64,000 nucleotides of DNA. It comes from Pycnopodia helianthoides. Lineage: Eukaryota > Echinodermata > Asteroidea > Forcipulatida > Asteriidae. The position numbers and the translations under genes were made by a program. Each line of letters begins with the position of its first letter. Within the stretch, counting starts at the first letter, position 1. This document shows positions 32,291-43,388 of this stretch, piece after piece. The stretch covers positions 6,789,001-6,853,000 of the forward strand of contig CM063253.1 of assembly GCA_032158295.1 (NCBI GenBank), read 5' to 3'. The notes under the pieces were generated by a model, which did no database searches, was not told the DNA's origin, and saw only the letters and a program-made list of their open reading frames with translations.

Positions 32291-33030
32291 ATAGAATGAC
32301 TGCTGCGCTGCCTTTGTGAATTACTGGCTCTTGAGGGCGCACAGCCGCCAACATCCGACGACGTGATCGCGACTGTGATGAATTTGCCGTCTTATTTTTG
32401 TTCCTTCTGTCGCTGTTTAAAGTAAAATTCCCCACTGAAGTGTTTGTGTGAAGTCTTATCGTCACATTCACGGATATGGAGGTTGCAGCTGTCTAAGAAC
32501 CAAATCAGGTATGTGCAGAAATGGCCTTTTTTATGAGCCTTTAATTAAGGGTTTGTGTACAAGAATCGGCCACATATCCGCCGGCCCAGGCCCAATGAGG
32601 CACCAAAAACATTTTGACAGGCGCCGTTGTGTACAGGGCCAGGGGGACAGTGTGGTTCACACAAAACATGGAGTTACATTGTGCAATTTCTTGGTCCAAT
32701 TATCTGCTTGTATGCACCATTCCACCGTTACTGCCTTCACTATCATGAGATTGAGAGTTGTGATACATAATTCTTTGTAACCTCTGCTCTGGGGATAAAA
32801 AGAAAGTGCATTTTATGATTATTATGCCATTGCCATTGTTGATAATTGTTGTGACTGTTTTACCTGTTACAGTATTAGATTATGTTGTTTTGTGCAAACT
32901 GTAATGTAAGCATGGAGGTAGGAATAAGTAACTAGTGTTTTCAATTGTAAGTCATTGTATTCAAGTGATAAGCTTCGATCAACAAGCCACACGTCCCAGG
33001 ATGATGTGGAAAATAAATTGTTAGTATGTA

Positions 33031-33426
33031 TTAAAGGCACTGGACACTATTGGTAATTACTCAAAATAATTGTTAGCATAAAAACTTACTTGGTAACGAG
33101 CAACGGAGAGCTGTTGATAGTATAAAATATTGTGAGAAACGGCTCCCTCTGAAGTAACATAGTTTTTGAGAAAGAAGTAATTTCTCAGTAAAATATTTGA
33201 ATTGATTTCGAGATCGCACGCGTGAGGTCTCGAAATCAAGCAATCAAGCATCTGAAAGCACACAACTTCGTGTGACAAGGGTGTTTTTTCTTCCACTATT
33301 ATCTCGCAACTTCGACGACCAACTGAGTTCAAATTTTCACAGGTTTGATATTTTGTGCATATGTTGAGATACACCAAGTGAGAAGACTGGTCTTTGACAA
33401 TTACCAAAGGTGTCCAGTGTCTTTAA
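33031..33426. mobile_element. Family C TTAA MITE, copy 2
   Basis: TTAA on both sides. The centre palindrome is TCGAGATCGCACGCGTGAGG, slightly mutated. Confidence 0.87.
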
Positions 33427-33587
33427 AGTAAGTCCTATGGTAAGGTATAGAGTAGAACCAAGGACTCTAACAATTCATGTATGAAAGTAGAACTTAGAAG
33501 TGTCAGTGTTAATGAAACCCAGTTACCAGGAATAGTCAAGGCAGTCTATATCATAGATTAAATTATACATATACACAGGGCCCAATT

Positions 33588-34285
33588 TCATAGAGCTGTT
33601 TTTAAGCAGAAAAAACTGCTTTTAATCAATTTTTTTGCTCAGCAAAAACAAGCAGGATACCATCACAAGTCAGCACATGTGACATTGCATTTTGGCTGGT
33701 AACCTTATTCTGGAGGTATAAATGCGAACAGACGTATGAAGCCCAATTCCTCGCTTTTTTCTATGGCACAACCATGCACGTTTATTACTTGGTTGGGTTC
33801 TTCCATGGTGAAAGGGGGGAGTGTTCATCACCCTAACCCTAACCCTACCTCTACACCTAACCCTTCCCCTAGCCCTACCCCTCACCCTACCCCTCACCCT
33901 ATCCCCTAACCCTACCCCAACCCCAACTCCTACCCCTCCCATACCCCTACCCCTAACCCTACCCCTAACCATCACCAAACCACAAACCCTCACCCTCCCC
34001 CCTCCTATCCAGTCACCCTGACCGTCTCGTGGTTGCGGCTTCATACGTATGAAGCCACAACCACGGTGGTTGGCTTCATATGTATGAAGCCACACAACCG
34101 TGGTTGTGCGTGGTTGTGGCTTCATACGTATGAAGCCACACAACCACGCCATTGTAACGTGCATGGTTGTGGCTCGGAATTGGGCTTCATACGTCTGTTC
34201 GCATTTATATCTCTTATTCTGGTAAGCAAGATTTAATTTTGCTTAGCTAACTGTTTGTGCTTAAGCAGCTCTATGAAATTGGGCC
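33588..34285. mobile_element. Family A MITE, copy 4, interrupted by an insertion
   Basis: The left part is 33588-33713 and the right part 34213-34285. Together they make a normal 190-bp family A copy once the 499-bp insertion and its 10-bp duplication are removed. Confidence 0.88.
33714..34212. mobile_element. 499-bp MULE-like element carrying telomere-like repeats
   Basis: TIRs of 37 bp (33714-33750 and 34176-34212) differ at one position. The target duplication CTTATTCTGG occurs at 33704-33713 and 34213-34222. Ten-base duplications with long TIRs suggest a Mutator-like origin. The interior has degenerate CCCTAA/CCCTAC repeats (33829-34010) and three inverted copies of GTGGCTTCATACGTATGAAG-type units. 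Confidence 0.88.
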
Positions 34286-36715
34286 TAACACTATACCGCC
34301 ACTCCAGTGCACTGTGCAGAGCTCTCCCTTAACACTAGCCCGGCGTACATTGTCATTTAAAAAACTGCTAAGCGGTAGTAAACGGCCTTTCTCAACTTGC
34401 CCGGCCCGGTGGGCTACCAAAAACTGCGTAATCTACTTTTTTATAAAAATAATGCTTTAGGCCTATATTTCTTCCTTTTCAAATGCATAAAATACATTTT
34501 TAAAAATGTGTTAATTTGTTTTTGAGTGTGTGAATGTAACTTCATTTAACCAATAAACTGGTTGTGATTACTCTCATTAATACATATGACATTACATGGT
34601 TAAAATCTGGGCTACCAAGACTTTCCGGAAGGCTACTTTACAAAAAGCTCAAGAGCAAAGCCTGAATCTTTGTTGGCATAAAAATGCAGTTCTACATGTA
34701 TGATGTAGTGACTAGTGTCAGTGGAGTTTTCATAATAGGCTTCAAACTGCATAGAGTCATTGGTTAGTTTTATAAGACAAACACATTCAAACAGCATTCA
34801 TAAGAGTTTGATTGTGAAGCTGTCACTGACTCAATGTTTAGAAATGCAAAAATGTTTTATAGACAAGAACTGAACCCAATGGTTGCTGTTCATTAAATAC
34901 TACACATTTGTACAGTGGACATTCTTTGTTGACACTCTGTGGTTGCCAGTGACATTGCAATTTATTTTGACAATAACATTGACATACTTTTGGGAGACCT
35001 CAGGTTGCTATGTACGCTTTGTTGTCATGTATTTCTTTGTCGAATATTTGTTTCTTAAAAATGTACTGGATAATTATTTACAGTGTGTTTCTTTCCCCAA
35101 TTGTTTACTTTTAAACAAAGACAAGCAAATAACATAAGTTTTGTCTTCATGCACATGTGCATGGTCTATGATCTGGAAAGCTATGGACAAGTCTGTCGTT
35201 TTTGTGTTTTTCAACTGACGGTGTAATACATGAGTATCTTCAGTAAAAAAAGTATACATAAAATTCTATTCAAATAGTTACTTCATGAGTTAGATAAATA
35301 TCTTTCAATGCGCCATATTTTTGACTGCGTGAGGGCGCTCTCAAAAATATTTGTATCACTTCCGGGGGTATAACTTAAGGAACATTACAGAATTGGTTTT
35401 TGCTAACAAAACAGTTGCTGGCAGTGTAAGCACTTTATGTAATCCACCATACATAAACTGACAAACCTGTAGAAGTTTGATATCGATCGGCCATCTGGGT
35501 CAGGTGAAAATAGTGAAAAACCGTTTACACGTTTGCATGAAATCATATAGATTCAACAAATATGAGTAAAACGTTCACTGAGCGATAAACTCCAATCGGA
35601 AAATTAGTTTATTCATTTCTCAGCAAATAGGCCTATGGCATTTCAGACAGAAATATTTCAAGGGATGTTTTCTACTATCATCATCATTAGACCATGTAAG
35701 TTTTATGTAAATCTGTGATCAAAAAGTATATTTTACAAGTTTTTTTCTTACCAATTCTGTAATGTTCCTTTAAGCGATTATCGTCTGCCCAGCTAGCTGT
35801 GTACAGTTTTAACATCGGCGTTCTGTCACTTCTAGAATCTTTGAATGGGAGAAAAGCAAGGTGGCTGCAACACGATCCAACTCAGTGAAAAGCAGTCATA
35901 TTCACTTGTGTCATGTTCATGATCAGAACCTCAGAACCCTTGCCCTCTTTTGCCCCCCCCCTCCAAATATGATCAACAAATTCAAAAATGAATGGTTCCA
36001 ACCTCAAAAGCCCCCCCTCCTTATTATGTCTTTGCCCCCTATTTGAAAATGTGTAGTAACGCCAGTGCTTCTAATCTGTAATTGTATTTGGAATAGCTTA
36101 ATGAGGTTGGGCCACGCTAGAGGTCATGCACCTATATCTACCAAGAAAACACTGTGACAGAGTTATAGAATGAATGGTTATGCGTTTACAACGCAGTTTT
36201 CAAGCCTCTTTTCACCCCCGCCTTCAGGCAAAATCGGAACAACAGCAGTCGGTGCCTGAAAGCTGTCTCCAAAAATTCGAAAGAATAGTGACGTCGCAGT
36301 ACGTACTCCTCTGTCAAACCGCTGTTCGTTGTTACTCATTGAAGCATTGCTCAGTACAGACCATCCGGGGATTCAGTACATATAGTTACGTCATGTTTTG
36401 TTTGCTGCCCTCATTTACGGGATTTTGATAAATTTAGGCGGCGGGCCAGCGAACGGAGTAAAAACTCCCTGCAAATATCACTTTCTTTGTTAATGTAATG
36501 TTAAAAAAAATGCAACAAATTATAGAAAGCAGAAAACTAAAAAAGAACGTAAACTTCAATCACCACGGTACATCCTCTTTAATTTAAAGGGAATTGGTTA
36601 TCATTTACATGTAGATGTTCCCTGATTAGGCCTTTAAAATTTATAACCAGTACCAAGTTTTCCAAGAAATATTTCTGAAATACTGACAAAGTCGAGGATC
36701 TATGTCAGATCCCGC
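34286..36715. other. Intergenic, no gene seen
   Basis: Contains one family B MITE (35375-35773). The rest is AT-rich with no shared motifs that I could recognise and only short ORFs. Confidence 0.45.
35375..35773. mobile_element. Family B TTAA MITE, copy 4
   Basis: TTAA flanks; inverted orientation; one small insertion (AGGCCT) in the interior. Confidence 0.86.
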
Positions 36716-36892
36716 AAATCACTGTTGCTCATTTTAAATCACTGTTGCGTATTTTAAATTACTGTTGCTCATTTCAAATCACTGTTGCTCATTTCAAATC
36801 ACTGTTGCTCATTTCAAATCACTGTTGCTCATTACAAATCACTGTTGCTCATTTCAAATCACTGTTGCTTATTTCAAATCACTTTGGCGCAT
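36716..36892. repeat. 20-bp tandem repeat, about nine copies
   Basis: AAATCACTGTTGCTCATTTC repeated head to tail, with outer units diverged. There are no spacers, so it is not a CRISPR array. Confidence 0.95.
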
Positions 36893-37010
36893 GACCTGCT
36901 CCCTCTTCAACCATCTGATTGAGGACGTCATCATATAGGTTTCATTACAACGTCCATCTTGTGACATGTATGATGAGTTATAATAATATTAATAATAACT
37001 TGTTTTAGGA

Positions 37011-37390
37011 TAACACCCAAGCAGATCCTTGACATTTGATGGGAGGATTGTCCGTCACGTGATAGCAAATAAACGTACCATTGCACGCTACGTCATTCAC
37101 CTTGCATTTTTCGTTCCATTCACCGTGCATTTTTCGTTCCATTCACCGTGCATTTTTCGTTCCATTCACCGTGCATTTTTCGTTCCATCCGAATTGTTCT
37201 ATTGCACGGTGCATACATGTACCACATCATTCCGTGCGTTTGTCTGCACTTGGTCACTGTTGAATCCAAACAAGCCGAACCAAAAGAAATGGGTGCAATG
37301 TCAGAAATAAATGTTGTACGCTTTGTTGTTTTGAAATTTGTATCCTCCAATCAAAATGACAAAGATCTACTTGGATATTATATAAAACAA
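37011..37390. mobile_element. TIR element, family G copy 2
   Basis: Same ends as 6630-7043. The CACCGTGCATTTTTCGTTCC unit is present three times instead of two, so the copies differ by tandem expansion. Confidence 0.8.
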
Positions 37391-37556
37391 ATAATGAATA
37401 TTGTTCATTCGTGCAATAGTGGGAATATTTTCATTCGTTGAAAGATGGAATGTTCCATTCAACTCGGCTCCGCCTCGTTGAAAAGAACATTCCATCTTTC
37501 AACTCATGAAAATATTTGCACCATTGCACTCGTAAACATTCATTATTTGTATACTA

Positions 37557-37862
37557 TAAGATGCATTTTACAGTAACCTATCAATGCGCTTTACATTAGT
37601 GCCCTGGTCATTGGGCCAATAGCATTCCTGTAGTCTGTCTCAGCTCCCTGGGGAGTATACAGCCCTGGGCTGCCGTGGCGCTCCGAAGGCTTTTTCAAAC
37701 ACAATATCAACCTCTACTCTTGCAGGTACCCCACTTGCATACTACCCCTGGGTGAAGAGAAGAAATTATCAAAGCACTCGAACCCATACCCCGATGACTT
37801 AACCTGCAGAACTTGAATTTGATGCACACGCTAAACCCGCTCGGCCATAACACGCCACATCT
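37557..37862 (-). mobile_element. SINE family E, copy 3
   Basis: Body AATGCGCTTTACATTAGTGC as in 9138-9412. The tRNA-like head is at the right end (GGCGTGTTATGGCCGAGCGG on the minus strand), with part of its B-box lost. Confidence 0.75.
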
Positions 37863-37964
37863 TGAAAACAAGTCATAAAAACCTTTTCGTTACCTGAACT
37901 CTCAGTGTAATGTCACAAACACTGTCTGAATATTTAGGTGTTTTTTTTCTTGAACTAGTTGCCT

Positions 37965-38881
37965 TTAAAGTGTGTGTACAACATTGGTCATGTTGGTAAG
38001 ACTAAAAGTATGAATGTTCACAGATTTGCACATAATAATAATAACAGCATTTATAATGCACACATATCCACCCCAAGGGATGCTCAAGGCGCCTAACATG
38101 AAAGATACATTAAACAAATGAAAGTGCATGAGAAGTTACAGAGAACGAAACAAATTAAACATTTTTAACTAAATATAATTAAGCAACGTTAATTACATCA
38201 GATTGTGAAATACACTACATCTTAACTAAGGAATTCAGACATTTTTTAAAACAAATTTTGATTGGCTGACATTTTGATTGAATGGGGTAGGGAGTTCTAT
38301 AACCTGGGTCCAGCAGCTATAAAAGCTCTGTCACCCCAACTCCTCTTTGTTTTTAATTCTGTTAACTTTGTTGAAATGGAGGAACGAAGACCTGCACGAG
38401 AATTTGAAGAGATATTGAGAAGAGAGGAAATATATTCAGGGACAAATCCATTTAGTGAACGATAGGTGAGCAGTAGAATTTTATATTTGATACGCTGTAC
38501 TACTGGAAGCCAGTGAAGGTTTTAAAGTATTTGAGTAGTATGGGTCGAACGTTTAGATTTAGTGACAAGGCGGTCAGCTGCGTTTTGAACCTTTAACTTA
38601 CTATGAAGATGGTCATGGTGGAAAACTTCTCTTGAAATAGTTTTGCTTGAAATGCTAGCGTCTTTGAGAAATTTGTAAAACAATTAGTTTTGATCACGGT
38701 GATAAAATCTGACGTTTGGAAACAGGGAAAACATATCAATGGATCTTTTACTGTTTTCTTGTGGCTCTGATGACCGATTGAGCTTAAATTTTCACAGGTT
38801 TGTTATTTCATGGATATGTTGGGTTACACAAAGTATGGATACTGGTATTTGACAATTACCAATGTTGTACACATGCTTTAA
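37965..38881. mobile_element. TTAA MITE (D' type) interrupted by a SINE-like insert
   Basis: 37965-38034 and about 38595-38881 are the two parts of an element like 18121-18453. The insert (38035-38594) begins AATAATAATAACAGCATTTA and has the body GATGCTCAAGGCGCCTAACA. A 68-codon ORF in it (38262-38465) is probably not a gene. The right TTAA is shared with the next MITE. Confidence 0.7.
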
Positions 38882-39265
38882 AGGCACTGGACACTATTGG
38901 TAATTACTCAAAATAATTGTTAGCATAAAAACTTACTTGGTAACGAGCAATGGAGAGCTGTTGATAGTATAAAACATTGTGAGAAACGGCTCCCTCTGAA
39001 GTAATGTAGTTTTTGAGGAAGAGGTAATTTCTCAGTAAAATATTTGAATTGATTTTGAGACCTCACGCGTGAGGTCTCAAAATCAAGCATCTGAAAGCAC
39101 ACAACTTCATGTGACAAGGGTGTTTTTTCTTCCATTATTATCTCGCAACTTCGACGACCAATCGAGTTCAAATTTTCACAGGTTTGTTATTTTTTGCTTA
39201 TGTTGAGATACACCAAGTGAGAAGACTGGTCTTTGACAATTACCAAAGGTGTCCAGTGTCTTTAA
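38878..39265. mobile_element. Family C TTAA MITE, copy 3
   Basis: Abuts the preceding D' element, sharing the TTAA at 38878-38881. Centre GAGACCTCACGCGTGAGGTC. Confidence 0.87.
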
Positions 39266-39631
39266 ATTACACTGACATGGTCCCCTAGAACAGCCATATT
39301 TGTATCATGTTGGAACTGTCTTGCTTTCCTGAAAGTTTCAACAAAAACTTAACAAACAACTATCCCATAAAACTGCTCTTAAATCGGTGCTGCTCGTGGT
39401 TTTTTTCTGCAGCCAGGATAGGTTTTTTTCTACACTGATTGTTCTGACAGAGTGTGGGTTCGACTGAGGAAGGAAATAGTTACAATCAAGCTACTTGTAG
39501 ACACAAACAGGATGGGAACTTCATCTTGCTTAGCAGAGATTTTACGGACCGTGCATAAGGTGTTTTTTAAAAGAAACCTGTTGCCTCTGGGGTGTGTAGT
39601 GGCGACAACCTCCTCCCCGCCCTCTCACTGA

Positions 39632-40374
39632 ATGATTGATTAGAAAACTTAGTCATTCTCAGCATGCAATATGTACCTGTAGTATACGTTCAGTAATTGG
39701 TTTTTGGTTGATTAGAAAACTTCGTCATTCTCAGTGTGCAATATGTACCTGTAGTATACGTTCATTAATTGGTTTTTGGTTGATTAGAAAACTTAGTCAT
39801 TCTCAGTGTGCAATATGTACCTGTAGTACGTTCATTAATTGGTTTTTGGTTGATTAGAAAACTTAGTCATTCTCAGCGTGCAATATGTACCTGTAGTATA
39901 CGTTCATTAATTGGTTTTTGGTTGATTAGAAAACTTAGTCATTCTCAGTGTGCAATATGTACCTGTAGTACGTTCATTAATTGGTTTTTGGTTGATTAGA
40001 AAACTTAGTCATTCTCAGTGTGCAATATGTACCTGTAGTACGTTCATTAATTGGTTTTTGGTTGATTAGAAAACTTAGTCATTCTCAGCATGCAATATGT
40101 ACAGGTCTGTAGTACGTTCATTAATTGGTTTTTGGTTGATTAGAAAACTTAGTCATTCTCAGTTTGCAATATGTACCTGTAGTATACGTTCATTAATTGT
40201 TTTTTTTTTTTTTTTTAAACTTAGTCATTCTCAGTGTGCAATATGTACTGTAGTATACGTTCATTAATTGATTTTTGGTTGATTAGAAAACATAGTCATT
40301 CTCAGTGTGCAATATGTACCTTGGTTGATTAGAAAACTTAGTCATTCTCAGTGTGCAAGTACGTTCAGTAATTG
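39632..40374. repeat. About 70-bp minisatellite, 10-11 copies
   Basis: Unit TTGATTAGAAAACTTAGTCA then TTCTCAGTGTGCAATATGTA, CCTGTAGTATACGTTCATTA and ATTGGTTTTTGG. Units vary by loss of TA in GTATACG and by a poly-T replacement near 40200. ORFs in this region are repeat artefacts. Confidence 0.95.
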
Positions 40375-40789
40375 TTTTTTGAAAGAGTAAAATCATTCCT
40401 GTTAGGGCCTATCTTGTTTTCAATAGAAAAAAATAACCAACAAACCTGTGAGAATGTCTGCATTTTTTGGTGGCCGTTTTTTAGTGAAAACAAAATGGAT
40501 AATTTTTCAGGTATTCTGTGAACGTGCCTATTTACACTACACTGTTTACTTTTGGTAATCATTTTCAGTGAGTATAACCCATTACATTTGAAACCAGTCA
40601 ACTGTTATGGGTTGTGTATGGTGGTGGCACAACTGTGCACAAATTTAACTGTGTACATGTTTGTAACAATAATAGTAGTACTTACATGTAGTTCTTTATG
40701 CATCCTACAGGTAGTTACTGGATCAGTCAAGGCACTCAAATACAATAAATCACTGCTCATCAGGCCTATACTTTAGCCAATCCACAAAC

Positions 40790-41035
40790 TTTCACAACTC
40801 CCTGGGGAGCAAGCTTTTCAATAAATGTATTAGTGCTACTTGGAGTTTTAATTTCAACCTGATACCCGTCTCAGCCCTTGTAGATTCCCATTTATACACC
40901 TAGGTTAAGAGAAGCAATGTATGGTTAATTATTTTAGGACTTGAGTTATGACTGGGATTAGAACCGACACTCGGATGACATCGGCCATCAGAACTTGAGT
41001 CCGATGTGCTAGACCGCTTTAGCCTAGACACGCTG
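40790..41035 (-). mobile_element. Degenerate SINE family E copy
   Basis: Matches CTCCCTGGGGAG and the right-hand tRNA-like head (AGCGGTCTAGCACATCGGAC on the minus strand) with many changes. Confidence 0.6.
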
Positions 41036-41218
41036 AGTATTGTGCACTCACCGCTGAGGCAATTGCCCCCGTTGCCCATGGTCATTGCCTTGGTGCCCCT
41101 TCAAATGTTTTTAATAGAAATATACAGTTTCCTCATAGAGGTGCCCTTTACCAAGGAGAAAAACCGCCTCGTTGCCCCTTGCCCTTTTGAAAAGGAAGCA
41201 TCTGGCCTGTTGACGATA

Positions 41219-41335
41219 TAGACCGTGCAAGTCTCGCGTGTATTAGAACTATGGTGGGACCACTTAAAGGAAATAAACTTGCGCACTTTAACGCGTCTCA
41301 ATGTTCGAATACGCGCGAGACTTGCACAGTCTATT
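41219..41335. mobile_element. Family F element, uninterrupted
   Basis: GACCGTGCAAGTCTCGCGTG at the left and CGCGCGAGACTTGCACAGTC at the right. About 117 bp; the reference for the interrupted copies at 18050-18520 and 57957-58100. Confidence 0.75.
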
Positions 41336-42209
41336 GAGTGGTCAGACATTACATGTAGGAGGGTCAATTTATGTAAGTTTGACTTTAATTTCAAAAAAGG
41401 TTTTACTATCGCAACAAGTGAACGAATGATGTCTTATCCTTTGAAAAGATACTGCCAGATCACACGTGTACAGTATGAAAACATCATGAAATTACAAAGT
41501 GTACACAGAAAACACTAAATGTATACTGTACTTGTTTATCCTTGTGATCGGTCGGAACACATCACTGTACTCTGCATCTGACACACTTGGGGGACCTCAC
41601 CAATGTGTAGACAGAGGATGTGAATGGTTAACCCAGAGGAAATGATACTAGATATGGATCAGTCTAGCCTGCAGGTAATCTCTGGGTAGTGAGACCCCCC
41701 TGTCAGCAGGTGCGCCCTCCGGTTACCCCCCCGACCCTCCAGGAGGAGCCCGTGCGCGCAGCGTCTCCTTCCAGCCGCTCGGGCCGGTTGATCTTTTAAA
41801 GGTTCATGAACTCCTCGCCTGAAGGAAGTGTGCACCTTTACAAGCTGAGCCGATTCCGCTTTTTAAAGAGAAAAACGAATGAAACTGAAAGTGCAGACTG
41901 AGATGTTTCGTTCTAAGCTTTAGTTATTTTGTTTCCGTGTTTATAAGTCAGCTCTCCGGAGATGCAAAGAGTGCTCTATTTGTGTCTACTTCAGTGCCGA
42001 GAGGCTAGGACTGTACGCGTACTTCAGAGCCTGTCGTCATCCCCCTCTTGATGGCGAGGAATCGGGCTATTTGGAGGAGATAGTGACGGCCATCAACCTT
42101 TATTCAGAGGGTTCCCAATAATCAGGAATTGTTTTTGTGATTCTGTTGGTAAGGAGACTGGGGTCCTATGGGATGGTCAAGTCCTTCTTAAGATGGATGC
42201 AGCTAGGGT
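41336..42209. other. Possible IPO13 promoter or first-exon region
   Basis: 41690-42120 is locally GC-rich (CCTCCAGGAGGAGCCCGTGC, CCGCTCGGGCCGG) inside AT-rich DNA, 1.2-1.6 kb before the IPO13 start codon and in the correct place for a promoter and non-coding exon. There is no direct evidence of transcription. Confidence 0.3.
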
Positions 42210-42765
42210 AGCAAGTCAATCCCGAAGACCCGGTACGATACTGTGTTCACTCTGTAGGTGAATTGTGCACTCGGTTTTTTCACCTGCAGTCAATCCCGAA
42301 GAGGGCTAGAATACACTCTGTAGGTACAATGTTTGTGTGTTCTAGTGTTGCACCTGCAGTTATTCCCAAAGACTGGTAGATTCCACTTTGTAGGTGAATT
42401 GAACACCAGTGTTACACCTGCAGTCAGATTGAAGACGGGTAGAATACACTCTGTAGGTGAATTGTACATGTACACTAGTGTTACACCTGCAGTCATTCCT
42501 GGAGACGGGTAGAATACACTCTGTAGGTGAATTGTACACCAGTGTTACACCTGCAGTCAATTCTGAAGACTGGTAAAAATACACTCTGTAGGTGAATTGT
42601 ACACCCGTGTTACACCTGCAGTCAAGTCAATTCTGAAGACTGGTAGAATACACTCTGTAGGTGAATTGTACACCGTGTTACACCTGCAGTCAATCTTGAA
42701 GACATGTAGCATACATACACTCTATAGGTGAACTGTACACCAGTGTTACACCTGCAGTGTACTGC
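42210..42765. repeat. 63-69-bp minisatellite with repeated CACCTGCAG
   Basis: About eight units, each with AGAATACACTCTGTAGGTGA followed by TTGTACACCAGTGTTACACC and TGCAGTCAATC. Every unit contains an inverted pair TGTAGGTG / CACCTGCA and an E-box CACCTG. It lies 0.5-1.1 kb before the IPO13 start codon. Confidence 0.95.
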
Positions 42766-43165
42766 ATGCACAAAGTTCATAATAAATTACATTTATCATG
42801 GGCAACTACAGGGTGACAACTCACTTACACATGTAGAACAAAGACCGCAGGTACAAGAAATGTGGTTTTCTGAATAAATTGTGACTTGCAACTAAGTCGT
42901 GACAAATTGTTCAGAATGCAGAGTTTCTGATACAGTACCAAAATATGCATGGCCAATGTGAAGTACCATGAAATTTCCACCATGATTCTTAACTTATTCA
43001 GTTACTTCTGTACATCATTCATGGGGGTAACAATGTACATGTACATGTACACACAGTTTTTAGTCCTTGTAAATACTCACTTCTGCATGTGAAAAAAAAA
43101 ACGAAATGTTTTCCTTTTTCGAATTCAATTGATTTTTTTGTTTTTTTTGTTTTGTTATTTTTCAG

Positions 43166-43322
43166 AACAGGAACAAGGCTGTTAACACCTGATAAAGTGT
43201 TTCCTTCACGCTGGAGGGAAAGAGCACTCTTATTTTTGTTTTAGCACCCCCAACGTGACGTTGACCTTCCAGAGGGGCCTGGCAGTATTGCTTAGCTATT
43301 GACAACCGTCGGTCCAGGAGGG
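43166..43322 (+). other. Candidate 5' UTR exon part of IPO13
   Basis: A strong pyrimidine tract and TTTTTCAG end at 43165, so an exon probably starts at 43166 and runs into the start codon at 43323. This implies a non-coding first exon upstream. A GTAAGG donor-like site at 42150 after the GC-rich stretch 41690-42149 is a possible partner. Inferred from splice-site appearance only. Confidence 0.45.
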
Positions 43323-43388
43323 ATGGCCGCTTCGTCCCAGTCAAGAAATGATTCTACACTGGACATCGATGTGGATAGCATAGAAAAG
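43323..43388 (+). CDS. IPO13: IPO13 exon with start codon, residues 1-22
   Basis: ATG at 43323; donor GTATTA. It encodes MAASSQSRNDSTLDIDVDSI plus EK. The divergent N-terminus precedes the conserved (V/I)EKAxHQLYYDP motif, which is split by this intron. Confidence 0.93.

Noticed and set aside
33829..34010. Chromosome end or internal telomere scar
   Set aside because: The array is bounded by clear TIRs and a target duplication, so it arrived with a mobile element.
33670..34164. 164-codon minus-strand ORF
   Set aside because: It is the translation of telomere-like and CATACGTATG repeats inside the MULE-like element (poly-Val-Arg-Gly).
36716..36892. CRISPR-like 20-bp repeats
   Set aside because: Head-to-tail direct repeats with no spacers, in a eukaryotic genome. 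It is a minisatellite.
38262..38465. 68-codon ORF with acidic and basic residues
   Set aside because: Lies inside a SINE-like insert that splits a MITE; too short and unsupported to call a gene.
39636..39999. ORFs of repeated IGFWLIRKLSHSQ
   Set aside because: Products of the 70-bp minisatellite, not a repeat protein.
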